Assembly (NCBI RefSeq): GCF_019399895.1
Contig: NC_091864.1
Location: forward strand, 10,270,001-10,334,000
Length of the DNA stretch: 64,000 nucleotides
Source: Cardiocondyla obscurior
Lineage: Eukaryota; Arthropoda; Insecta; Hymenoptera; Formicidae
Direction: 5' to 3'
Within the stretch, counting starts at the first letter, position 1. Each line of letters opens with the position of its first letter. Of this stretch, positions 11,675 through 23,767 are shown in pieces. The notes under the pieces were generated by a model. That model made no database searches. It was not told where the DNA came from and saw only the letters and a program-made list of their open reading frames with translations. The position numbers and the translations under genes are program-made.

Positions 11675-14368
11675 AGAAAGATTCGTATTTATAAAACATA
11701 TTAAACTGTATTTAATATTGTAGGCTAAAATAAATTAAATAATATTAATTCGATCTTATGTCACTTTTTACATATTGACAATTATATATTTAAATAATTG
11801 CAAATATATCTCATATATACCGTGTAGTATTTAAATATACCAAAAACAGTCGATACATTTGAGAGAATTCCTTTGCCGAAGATTAATTCTGTATTCACAA
11901 GGTTGAGAATTAATAACAAAGCCAGAGAGAGTGCTTGGTGATTCGGCGACCCGCACCGTGTTTTACAGGCACCACGTCGTCAGTTAAGGGGTTAAGCGAA
12001 TTACTGTGCTACACCAACTTCGTTTCATCTGTGTTAGCGCACTCGACCGAAAGCATCCACGAGAGGTATAAATCTGCATTGTATCTCTCGCAAGGTGAAG
12101 CACAATGAGTACGAACAAGTGAAAACGAGCGTTGCAAAGAAAATGATGGAATGACCTCTTGAACGAAAGCGCAATCAACGGTACGTACAAATATTGTTTG
12201 CGTTATTTCATGTCTCATTAAAAGTGAAACTTTAATTTTAACTGATATTTTACTTCTCCGATTTAAATTTTCATTTAATTTGGAAGTAATTAATTAATTG
12301 CGTTTATTCGAAAGGAAAATTATCAAAACCAATTATTTTTAGAATAATATATCAAGTTCTTCATAAATTTAAAAACAATTTTTTTTTAAAGCTAAGAATT
12401 TACATTCAGGATAACTAGTTTAGAATTTTTGTTCGAAATGTTCTAATTCAAAGTAAAAGAAAATTAAAATCAAAATAATTTTTTGAGTAATATTATCATA
12501 TTTAACAAAAATTGTTTCTATTTTTGTTCCAAACATTTTCTTTCCAACATGCGATGATATATTAGTTTGATACGCTTTATGTGCTTCACTCTGGGGAATA
12601 AACGAAGTTCACTGTATTACGGCCGATATTCCCGTCGTGTAATAATACCGACCAGGTAGATTGCATCACGTGCACGAGAGTCAAGAACGAATACGAGTGG
12701 GTCCGTGCAAGCAATTAAATAAACGTGTTTACCTACTTGGCAAGGCGACATAGTGCGAGCGAACGTTAGTAATAATTGTGTCCCGTCGTAAACACGCAGT
12801 AAAATATCGTGTAGCGAGACCGTCCGACCTGAGGGAGTCGTGGGAGCGTTGCAGAGGCAAGTGGAAGGCGCGAGGCTGCCCCGGAGGTAATGGGGCTGGT
12901 AATAAAATGCCGACGGGTCTAAGGAACAGAGGAGGCGCAAGAGCGAGGCGCTTGGGAGCGACTCCGGTTGCTCGAAGAGATGAGGCACAGGGGATGAAAC
13001 ATGCGCGGGGGTGAAAAGAGAGGACAACGAGGGGTCAAGACGAAAAGCAACGGTAGAAAGTCTCGGAAGACGTTGAGAGAGAATTTGGGCTAGCCGGGAC
13101 GACGCTGACGCTGTGAGAAAAAGAAAAGGTGGGCCTGTAACAGAACGGGGTGCTCGAAAGGGGTAGAGACAGAAAGTACTAGATGTAAGGACGCAAAACG
13201 GCGGCGAACTGCGAGACAACAGCGAGTTGTAAGCGAACCGATATAAAAGACACTCACGATCCCCTCGTAAAATATTATACGGCTACGTGTCGTTCGACTA
13301 TGGGGGGAACGTTTCTTTTCCTTTATTTTTTTTTTTCTTGCACGATAACTTTGTCGCTCATCCGCTCTGACCCACGAGAAGTCGTATCCTTGCCTTGGTA
13401 GCATCCACCCCGCTGTACATTCGGCGCAACGAACATTGTACGACACGGCAGGCTATCTCGCCAATCTTAGGGATGGTTTCGACGTTGATACAGAACTATC
13501 CTGTCTCGAACCACCATAGTATCACTTTACCCTTTCCACTGTCCAATGTCGATACATATATACTACGTTCGTACTGAAGATCTATGTCTATGGCACAACA
13601 AGAAGCTGGCTGACGAACTCAATCAGACAAGAAGAGTCTTTTGCGAGATTTTTCTTTCGATTGGTCAGCGTGTGCTATCACGTGCTCGCCGTTCTTGTTG
13701 AATTCGTTTTATAGTTCTTTCATGGCTGGTCCAATACCGCGAGAAGAAGTAATTCAGAACATATGTGTATATGTATATAATTCCGCAAATTAAATTGCTG
13801 TCAATTTTAAATTAAAATAAAAATAATACGAGTACGATATTGTAATGTCTATTGCAATTATATTTAATTATAAATATAAATATATGTATCGATAACTTGC
13901 AAATGCAATTAAATATGTGGATATAAAATGCATTTATTGTACATATACAATATTTTTAAAAATTGGCGTTTATGCAAATATATTATTTAATAAATATTAA
14001 CGTGAACGCTGCGTTAGAGAGGGATTGATTAGATGTGATTATTTAGAACACACTTGACTGACGTGATTGCATTGAATCTTTTTTACATATCGTTAAATCA
14101 TTGCAAGAGCCAAGGCATAAACGTCGCGGCTTGGATAGAAGCAACGTTTATAGCGCCCGAAACTTCTGTAATTACACCCATCAAACGCAGAATGGGTCTA
14201 CTACCTAGCTGTTAGCTTAGTGACAAAAAGCGGTGCCGTAGGAAAACGCGTGCCGCATAAAGAAAACCGCTTAGATTATAATTAAATATCATAAAGAGGC
14301 TTTACTTTCATCAAAGAATATTTGTCACTTGATTTACTCAAGATTGCAAAGCGCCGCGGCATGTTATT

Positions 14369-14389
14369 AAAAAAAAAAAAAAAAAAAAA
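14369..14389. repeat. Poly(A) tract, 21 nt
   Basis: Twenty-one consecutive A on the plus strand. Poly-Lys and poly-Phe frames across it are artefacts. Confidence 0.9.
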
Positions 14390-14810
14390 GCAAATATTAA
14401 TAAACAATATTTTAAAAAAGAACCTCAACACGTCGCTGAACTTTATCGGGCGGAGTTTCACGTTATTTCGCAATCTGCTGTTCTCCGTTGCTGCTACTTT
14501 TTTCATAGATTTTTACTTTTCCTTGATGAATTTTCGACGCGTTCTACAAATCGTTCAGATCTGAGTACGTAATTGCCAAAGCTCGCGCGGAAACGTCGGG
14601 CGATCTAAATTTAAGCTTTCGTGATCCCTCTAATAAACTTACGCTCACATTCGTCGCCGTACAACCGTCTCACCGATGCGGTTACGGTATTACCATAAGG
14701 ACAGGAGAGCGGGGTATTTGTCTACGATGTGTAAACTGTGGATCGCGGTATGTGTTCAATGATCAACCGCCCTTCTGAAAGTCTAATAGCTCGTCGCGCA
14801 CCTAGAAATG

Positions 14811-14825
14811 GTTGCCATAGGCAAC
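14811..14825. promoter_or_regulatory. Perfect RFX-type X-box
   Basis: GTTGCCATAGGCAAC: half-sites GTTGCC and GGCAAC in perfect inverted symmetry with a 3-nt spacer, matching the X-box form RYYNYY-N(1-3)-RRNRAC. RFX proteins bind such sites in promoters of ciliary genes, which in insects act mainly in ciliated sensory neurons and sperm. It lies at the edge of a local GC-rich island (14.64-15.05 kb). No ciliary gene exon is recognised nearby. Confidence 0.5.
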
Positions 14826-15060
14826 TCAGGCGGGAGGAAGCGCTTCGCTAGAGTTACTCTCCGCTGCTTACAACTCAGCTCTACCGACTGGCGGAGATTG
14901 TCAGGCTGCATCTGGTTTACTACGAGATTTCCGGCGACTCTGATGGCGCCGCTGGAAACTATCAACTTTGAATTTCCTGCTAATTTCGCATACAGTGCTA
15001 CCCTTTTTCGCTCCCGACGTTCCACCCGTTTGCTACCAACGTTATAAATGACTTTTGCGA

Positions 15061-18000
15061 TACGTGTATCTCGGAAACTAACGTCGCTATAGGTATTTTT
15101 AATGTGCTGTTACACAAGCCATTTTTTAAAGAAATTTTTAACTCATATATTTTTAAAAAATTCAAGAAACGCAGTAGCTAAAAATACGCGTACGTAATCG
15201 CGTTATTGTCCCATCGAACGTTTTGACGAGATTAATAAATAAAATTTAATATATAAAATGTAGGGGAGAAAAAAAGGCGCGATTTAACTATCCGCTGCCA
15301 AACAATTATTATAAATTAATATATAAATATATATGAAAAATAAACGTAATTTATAAATAATAAATTTGCAGTATTTTTAAGCATTATATGCAATGTATTT
15401 TAAGACTTAATAAATTGTAATGCGGGGGTAAAAAAGTTAATTAAAGTCATAACGTCATACGGAGCAGGTGCGCAAATATCATTAGGCTTAACGCTAAATC
15501 AACTTGCGACATTGTTTATGCGTCATAGAGTGTTGCATATGGTGCTTCAAGCTACGTATTGGTAAATGAAGTTCGTGAAACTTCCACGTACATACGTAAA
15601 CAAATATCATTAACGTGACTCGTGCGTCAACCGTTTTCGACGACAATGTGTACAATCGTTCCCGCACACATAATATACGTAATTAAATCCGTCACATTGT
15701 TCCGGAGAATGAAAATTTAAAGCTGAAATCGTAAATTAAAGCGCATTTGAATTTTTAATCGGTAAATTTTTGCGATAGCACACCCGCCTTCAATACTTGT
15801 TCGCATTGTGCTTCATAAACTGCGATTGCATCCGTACTTACTCTCGCCTCTATTATACGTCGAAATCAATCAAATATTCGTCGAGACATAGCTCGAAATA
15901 TTGGTGATCGAATTATAACGTTAATACGAATTGATTGGTAATAACCTATTTTCCCATAGACCGAGCAATATTTCACTGTCGGGCAAAGCTAAAATGTTAA
16001 TTATCTGAATCGGACGTTGATCCTCTTCGTCAGCACTTTCGCTGACACGTGCAACTAAAATTCGAAACATGTGACATAATACTGCGTAACTGGCGTTATT
16101 CGAAGCCAGTAAGTTTCATCAAATTAGTCAATTAGAAATTTCGATTATAGTAACAAAGCTGATAATTCAGCAAAGGCTTCGAAAACCGCTAAAATAACAT
16201 TTGCCGAACATGACTTTGCTCCTATTTTTGTGACATTATCAATTGATTTTTTTTAAACCAGGAATTTTAATTGTTTTCGCCATTGTTTAAAATAGGCCAG
16301 CGTCGGTAGATGTCAAAAGTTAATCGCTTAAAAAAGTTGAATCGATAGTGTCCATGCCAAACACATAAATGCGGCAAAAGCGGAATCGATATTTTCCAAT
16401 GCTCGTAAAGCAGGATATTCTGGTGATAAAATCGCGGTTTATTGCGGATTCGTTTATAGTCGGCGGAAAGCCGCTCGGTTTGTATGGTTGGGGAGAGGGG
16501 AGATTTTGCGCGAGTCAAGTTTTACAGCATTAATTAGAATTGTGCCATATATTGGCTTTTTGAATTTCCTGAGTGATTCGCCTAATTCAATATCTCCGCA
16601 AAACCCGTTGCAATATTTTCGCAGTGTTTCCGTAAAATTCAAATAAAGTATTAACATTTGCGCGTCGCGCGGAGTAAAAGCGGCATATTTATTTATGAAT
16701 GATTCACTTGGAACGGTGAATACATCAGCAGCACCGCATTAAGTACAGATGGGGAAAAAAAAAAAAAGAAAATTGAATAGTGAATAGAAAGATGTTATGA
16801 AAATAACTGCTTGAATGCACTTAAATGCACGGAATATCTGCCATTTGTATTGCGATGTATTGAGAAAATGCTTTGTGCCGATATTCCAATGATGATTGCT
16901 CACTGCTGATTGTCAAACATACAAAAGTGAAGTGGTACATTGCAAGTTAGCATGCAGTAATATAAACAAAAAAAAACAGAGGAGGGAAAATTCTGAACCG
17001 TAAATCAAAGCGATAGACAAGTAAAAATTGCCCGCGTCAAGAACGCGAGATGTATACTGATAGCAGAACATTTATTTCTAAAGCCGTGTAATTTCCATAA
17101 TTAATTAAAGAACTCCGATATTTTGCAATCGTACCTCTCGTCGCATATGAAAAGGATGATCTACGATTTAAATGAAACTCTCGTAATGCTGCGTAGTCCG
17201 ATAGAATTTCTATTTGAAGCGTCTGTTTTCCAGTTACGAGTTACAAGCGTTTATCGAATACGGTGCGATATAGCTTTGTCGAGTATATTGCCCGATATAA
17301 AAAGGAATAAAACGCGGCGATTGAGGTATTCGAGGCGTACAATGAGCGTGCATATCTCTTATCTATATTCAAATTACATTCTTTTATAAGTGCTACTGCA
17401 GAGCGTATTCGCCGATGATCGAATGTTAACCATGAACGGATATGAATTACGCATTCCTCTTCTCGTTTCGTTTATTAAGCACCCGCGCGTTCCTCTCCGC
17501 GGCTTGTATTACGTACGACACGTAAAATTCAATACCTCAGGTGGTTCGTAATTCGCCGTTGCAAATCATGCGAGGCGGCCGATTCGCGCTTATCGTCGCC
17601 GGATTAATTACTGTGGCGTAATTTCGCAGCAGTCGTCGTTACGCCGCGAATAAACTTACACCGGAGTTTCACCCTCTCTCTCTCAGCTGACTTGTTCCCC
17701 GGTGAATTAAAGAGCGTCTGACATCTTAATTGAATCTCTATTAAGCGGATCCTGTTTTCCAGAATCATTATCGAGGAACTTCTGCTTCTAACATTCAGAA
17801 GCGAGAGAAAGATGATAGAGAAATAGAAAGAGATTCGCTCGAGTTCTGTATAATATCGGCCATAAAACGATTGTCGTCAATGATAACGATTCGTTGGAAG
17901 TATTCGAGTAAGTGGTGGATGGACGAGCACCTTGCACAAAGAGCGCCTCCTTGATTACTCGACAAAAGTTAGCTCCACGATCTTTCCAAGTACACCGCTG

Positions 18001-19850
18001 CACCTCGGCCCTCACCCCTTGGTTTGTTCAATCCCTTTCCAACCTCTGCCCTCTGTAGTTTCTCCGCCACTCTCTACTGCTATTAATTGCAAAAGTTCCT
18101 CTGATCGGAGACATCGAACGTTGTACTAAAAGCAACAAGACCGATAGTAATCTAGCTATCAACGCTGAGATAAAGAAGCGCATTTTAGCACCATTATTGA
18201 CAAATAACGAGAAAAAAAAACTTCGTGACATTTTACCATTACGTTGAAAGATTTTTTTTTCTGCGCAATAAACTGTAAACATATATTTTAAGTATGATTT
18301 TTAGAATATAATTGATTAATAATGAATTCGTTACAAAGAGGAAGAAAAATTTTTTTAAAGCAGCAAAACTTACGGAAATAAAATCGTGTATATTGTGTTA
18401 AAACAAAATTTTTTAAATAAAAAAGAAATCACATAGTTATGTAATGTAATTTGTATTATTGAGGAAAGGATATAAATTCTGCTTTCAGAAATAGCTCTGT
18501 TTCGCGAATAACCATCTTTCCGCCACCCCCTTTTTTTTCGTTAAACCGTCAGACTTCGGTACCACTCAAATAATGTGCATCAGTCTCGGGGCTTCTGGAT
18601 GTGAAATAACGCAGACATCGATCAACGTCAAAATAAAATAAGAAATCGTACACGGCTATAAGATGACGGACGAACGTTTAATATAACTTCGACTTTTTTT
18701 TTTGTAACAAAATCTTTTATTAGAACTAACCAAAGGCGTGATAAATAACATCACAGACTCCGGTTCGGTTTCTCAGTTTAACGTACAATAATTCCTTCAA
18801 CAGAAAAGTGAAATATATCGACCTTCTCGTACGCATGTATACGTCGCAAATTTAAATCTCTAACGTCTTTCATAATAAAAATGTAAAATCTTTATATAAT
18901 CCATTTAAATCAATATATTTGACGTTAGAGAAACATTTCTTTGTATATTCTATCCAGCGAATCGTAGGATTAAAAAGGTGCATACAAATGTTCCATTTAT
19001 ACAATTATAAATCAATTTATACTTGCATCGCAGCATGGAGAATATTATTTTTTGACGAGATAAAATCACGATTAAATCGTGATGCACTTATCAAAGTCGA
19101 TTTTTACATTCCATCAATCTTCTTTATGATATTTGCATTAATTTAATTTTACAGAATATACGTTACTCTTATTTGTCGGAATGTTTGATGCAGAATAATC
19201 GATTTACGCGGACAACGCGGCAAGTTCGCGCGAACAATCAATGCGAAGCTATCCAATGTATTATTCTTTTATTAACCCGACGACGCACTACACAATCGGA
19301 TAATCCCTTCATCGCATTCACCGAATCAATAAGTTTTGGCAGGTTTTAATGCGCGATGGACGTTCCGCGCGTATTAAAAACGAACAAGCGAATCGACGAG
19401 CGTACGTGTTATTAGTTTAATCATGCAGTCCATGCATCGGGGAAAGAGACGGAGGGAAAAGAAAAACCCCCATGAAAAATGAATGGCATAATACAGCCGG
19501 AATCATGCTCGAAAACGACGAAGGTGAAACAACGTTCAGTAAAGTATAAATTATGGCTGCTTAATTTGCGATTAACTTCGAAAGAAGAAAGAGCACTTAA
19601 TCTTTCATTGGAGAAACATGGAAATCCAATCTTTACTTCAGAATTAAATAAGGAATATTATCTGACAAACTTTTCTCTCTCCCTTTTTAATATCGCAAGT
19701 AATTTATTATTAAGACTCAACTTTGGCGAATAATTGTAAACGATAAAAATATTACGTCGAATAATAATTAAACTACCAGAAAATTGTTAGAAGAAGTGAA
19801 GGTTCTAGTCGATACCCAGTCCATTATTTTAAGTTCTGCGAGAGTCCTCT
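15061..19850. other. Non-coding DNA, mostly AT-rich
   Basis: No supportable exon. A GC-richer patch at 17.4-18.1 kb contains only short shadow frames. Small inverted repeats such as GTCAGC/GCTGAC (16030-16045) are within chance expectation. I see no mobile-element coding remnant. Confidence 0.55.
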
Positions 19851-19900
19851 ACATCTGCTTGTACTTGCTAATGCCGTGTATCACCGGCTTAGGACGGGAA

Positions 19901-19929
19901 ATGCGTACGCGCGCATACGTGCGTGCGTA
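19901..19929. repeat. Alternating purine-pyrimidine tract, 29 nt
   Basis: Perfect purine-pyrimidine alternation for 29 nt, dominated by CG and TG steps with few TA steps. This composition is known to favour left-handed Z-DNA under supercoiling. It is not a simple dinucleotide repeat. Confidence 0.8.
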
Positions 19930-20834
19930 GTTAGCGCGTATGGACATTCACCTAGTCATAGCTTATGGACGGAGGTGCGACGAAACTGCCGGCATGTGAT
20001 GCCGCGGATACGCTGAGAGCACAGAGACGTGCTTCGAAGGATTCCCATCGCATAACGCTATCGCGAAATTTCGCCGTCGTTCCGTGCATCCGTATCGTTC
20101 GCGCGCCATTAATTTCATTCCCGCGCTCAAGGATATCCTGTCGACGCCGACAATCACGTCGACGATTTGCCACGTATCTCGCGAATAGCAAACAAACGTA
20201 TGCCTGTACGTACGGAGTGCCCACCCGATCGCATCGAAGACGTAATAGGCCCGTAAGGAATTGGAGTAAGCGCTTTAATCGGATCTCGCTAATGCTACGG
20301 CTGTGCATTTGTTCTGCGTATCGCTCAGCGAGACAGTAACATGCACACATAGACGTGCAACCATACGCACATTGATTATTTGTAACAAGATCAATTCGAT
20401 GCTTTAATAATTTCATAATAATGCATTTTACAATCCAGCATTTCAATAACGTTATCTATCCTGTGTTTTAGGCTTTTACCCAGTATAATTAAAATATACA
20501 TAATTCAATATTAAAGTGATGCAATTACGAATTTGGAATTAGTAGGTTAATTGATAAATAGAAAAGCAAGCAATTAAGTACAGTCCATTTAAATCAATAG
20601 ATAAGCACGTCAAATGGCATTGCTCATATTTAAATCGATCGCGCGCAACAACGTTATTTTCCAAAAGTGGTATTGTAAACTAATATATACATATACGTAA
20701 TAGCGCGTACTTAGCGGTATGTTCATGCGGGCATTATTAGTAAGCCACCCATATTATGATGCTTTACCATATTGAACGTGCCACATCGTTCGCACTACAC
20801 CGCGTTTCAAGGAAGGACGTGCCTTATCGAGGCC

Positions 20835-20916
20835 GGCTCGAGCCTCTCTGGCTTCTTATAGTTCGACCTCATCATCGAACTGACCCGGAAGCTCCATATC
20901 ACGGTCGATCGACCGT
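20835..20916. repeat. Cluster of three perfect inverted repeats
   Basis: GGCTCGAGCC (20835-20844), then AGTTCGA (20860-20866) pairing with TCGAACT (20875-20881), then the 16-bp palindrome ACGGTCGATCGACCGT (20901-20916). All are exact. They may be dyad protein-binding sites or a small folded RNA. No gene is identified beside them. Confidence 0.7.
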
Positions 20917-21680
20917 CGAAGATATATGCAACCCGCCAAGATATTATTGAAACTGTGCCTACTCGACTAGAAACGGCATATCTGGATCTTTCTCCGTCGG
21001 CAACATGCTCCAATATATCGAGGGATGGCCTGACGCTGTCGACGCCGATGTATCGCCGTAATCTCGATATATATCGCGCCGTGTGTACCTACGTATCAGT
21101 ACCGGATCCCCTTGCAAGATGCAAGCTGTGAGGGCCGGCTATAGCGATACGGTTTCAGCTTTAATAATTCCACGGGAAACATGCAGATATCTCTCGGGAA
21201 CAAACGTATCTTCTACCCGCTTACTATTTTTCCCCCTCCCCCATCTTTTACATTTCCGTGAGATCTCTTCCATTTGTTTTATATTTCGAAATGAGCGGCG
21301 CATCAATCAGCGGCGCGGACATTCTCGCTAAACTCTGATTAATTGCCGATTCAATGATGTATTTCGATCGCGCGGCTCGAGATCAGTGTATCTATGACAG
21401 TAATGTGCCTCTCTATATGCAAGACATTTCATAAGCCGCAGAATAATTAACATTATGCGCTTCAGAGAATAGCAAACACATTTCTTTTCCCGATCAAACA
21501 TTTTATCCGCGCTCACCGTGAGAATTGATTAATATTCAAATTGGAGGCTATAAACCAATCACGGAGGCCCTAGTATCTGCATTAAAGAAATATGAGCTAG
21601 TTAGTCGATTCTGGAACTTACAAGACGGGGGATATATCATTCATTTTAATAACTCCTTCAATCATCGGTACTATGGCTTT

Positions 21681-21703
21681 TCTCCGCTCTCTCTCTCTTT
21701 TTA

Positions 21704-21742
<39 letters not shown>
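21681..21742. repeat. (CT)n microsatellite, interrupted
   Basis: CT/TC units with interruptions by TTT and AT over about 60 nt. It explains the poly-Ser/Leu frame through this position. Confidence 0.9.
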
Positions 21743-23742
21743 ATCGATCACAAAATTAATACGGCATCCCGAACACGGTTTCCCTGTGACAAAGGGAACG
21801 GAAGGGAAAGAACGACGGGATTGATACCTGTCGCATAGGTGCGAAATTCAAAGGGATTTTGCGCTACTTTTAAATAGAGCGACAGGTTCGCAACTATTGA
21901 CGAGAGCCCGCCGCGATGGCCTCTCCAATTTGCGGGTAGCTTTTTTTTTCGATCAGTGATATTCTTTGAGATATATTATCTTTTGTCGCACACGCAACTG
22001 TGAATGGTAACAAAGTAATCAAACATTTTAAAATAGCAAAAACAGCATTGTTTTATCACGGCCATTTGCGCGAAAATAAAAGAGGTCTTGAAAAATAAAG
22101 AAAATTTATTAGACACTTATTAAATAGCAAATTATAATTTCCACGTTAATATTTGTTCCATTTAAAACAAGATCTTCGCGGACGGTACATTACGCGGTGG
22201 GTGCGAGACTCTCTATTATAAATTATCGGAAGATAAATCGCTCGCTCATTAAAAAGGAATATAGAGCGCAAAACGTAACGGCCACGTAGCACCGAACAAC
22301 AATGAAGAAAATCAATTCCCCGTCTAGATCTTTATCATCCTTCTAACCACCGAGAGATCTCGAGAAATGCCGCCGGATCCGACATCGTATTTTTCAGCGC
22401 GTCAAAAACAGGCTGGCACATTTATCCAGCGGGCAGTACGTGTTTGAAAAATTACAGTTACTGGAAAAATAAATAACCGGCCGCCACATCGCCGGCCCGC
22501 CTACAAACGTATATTTTACAGAGGGCCGCGTGATAGCGCCGCGGGAGGAAAGGGGTGGATGTGCGAGGGTCGACGGGATGACAGAGGGTGGCGGAGGAGA
22601 GGTTGGAAGGGGGAGTGGCATGTATGCGAAATAATTGCGGGATGATAAAGCATAGTCGGCACGAACACGCAGCGCGATGGAGGGCGGTGTGCCGAAGACG
22701 GCGAATGGAAAAGCGAGGAAAAGGAAGCAAGAAAGATTGACATGAGGGAGATGGGGGAAAAAAAGTAGACAAAAGGAAGCCGGCGGAAGAGGATATCTAA
22801 CGCCGAGTGACCGCAAAGGCCGCGTATAAACGCAAATGGTACTGACTGCTCCAGCGCTCGTTTCCGCGCTCTCTCGTCTTTGCTCTTCCCGTTTCACGTT
22901 CTTCGACCTGTCCCCTTTCGTTTTTCACATCGCGTCCCACCGTAACTGATTTCCGTGTGTGTGACGCGATACCTTTATTTCGCTCGGCGAAATCTCTTTA
23001 TCTTCTCCACGATGAAAGCCATCGCGCATTTAACTCGCAGTAGACACCGATATATACGGTACCCTTTCCTCCCGCGGCGCTATACGCGTCTTCGGAAACT
23101 CGAGTCGCGAAACGTGACTGAATCGAGCGTCGTAAAGCATTCTAGTATATTAGTGAGTAACGGCGATGCGGAGTATGAAAAGAAAGAATTGAGAACTGGA
23201 GAAATAGAATTCCGCCTGAATCTTTTACTACCGTGTAGCGCCGTGCAACGCGCGATACGTGCGAGTCTTTACCGGTAAAAGGATGATACCGGTTACAAGA
23301 TGAAATAGCAATAGCCAGGAGGAAAAACAGCACAGTTCCAAAATCTCGCAAAATGTTTCTAACTCGTTGTCAATAACCATCTATTTCCCGATCGTCCGTT
23401 ACTTCGTATAACAGAATGAGCCCCTTTTTCCGGGACGGGTGGTACGCGAGGGACCATTTTCATAGAAGCTATTTCGTTGCGCCAGATGATACCGGATACG
23501 TCGTTGATTCAATAGCGCCCAGTTAAGAAAGATGGGGCACGGGGCAATACCCATGATATTCGTCGCTGTCGGAAGACGCGAGAACGAAACCTAGTATCAG
23601 CTGAAAGCTTACCGATAGGAGCGGAAAGCATGATTCAGTATGGCCAAATTTAACGTAGATTTCAAAATAACATTTGCGCGAGCACGAAATGCTGTGCGGC
23701 GAATGGCCATCGATATACAAATATTCTATATATAATATAATG

Positions 23743-23767
23743 TATATATATATATATATATATATAT
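23743..23767. repeat. (TA)n microsatellite, 25 nt
   Basis: Twelve and a half perfect TA units in an already TA-rich neighbourhood (23715-23770). Poly-Tyr/Ile frames across it are artefacts. Confidence 0.9.

Larger units (their letters stand above)
10691..15060. other. GC-richer non-coding block with promoter-like elements
   Basis: Composition rises at 10.7-11.55 kb, 12.6-13.45 kb and 14.6-15.05 kb, separated by AT-rich DNA. The longest frame in this part of the window (12617-13219 minus, 200 codons) is a pyrimidine-skewed translation without domains. Elements seen: (GA)n at 11660-11674, a purine-rich run at 12830-13080, TATAAAAG at 13242-13249, poly(A) at 14369-14389 and an X-box at 14811-14825. 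None is tied to an exon I can defend. Confidence 0.45.
19851..23300. other. CpG-rich mosaic with palindromes and purine-rich block
   Basis: CpG-rich DNA at 19.85-20.34, 20.75-21.33 and 22.2-23.3 kb. Three short palindromes lie within 20835-20916. The plus strand is strongly purine-rich at 22540-22780, so the minus strand shows Pro/Ser-rich frames of up to 167 codons (22394-22897) that I regard as composition artefacts. No domain, splice-bounded exon or RNA gene could be supported. Confidence 0.5.

Noticed and set aside
12617..13219. 200-codon open frame on the minus strand
   Set aside because: Ser/Pro/Leu/Arg-rich translation explained by purine skew on the other strand. No domain, no splice context, and it overlaps plus-strand frames.
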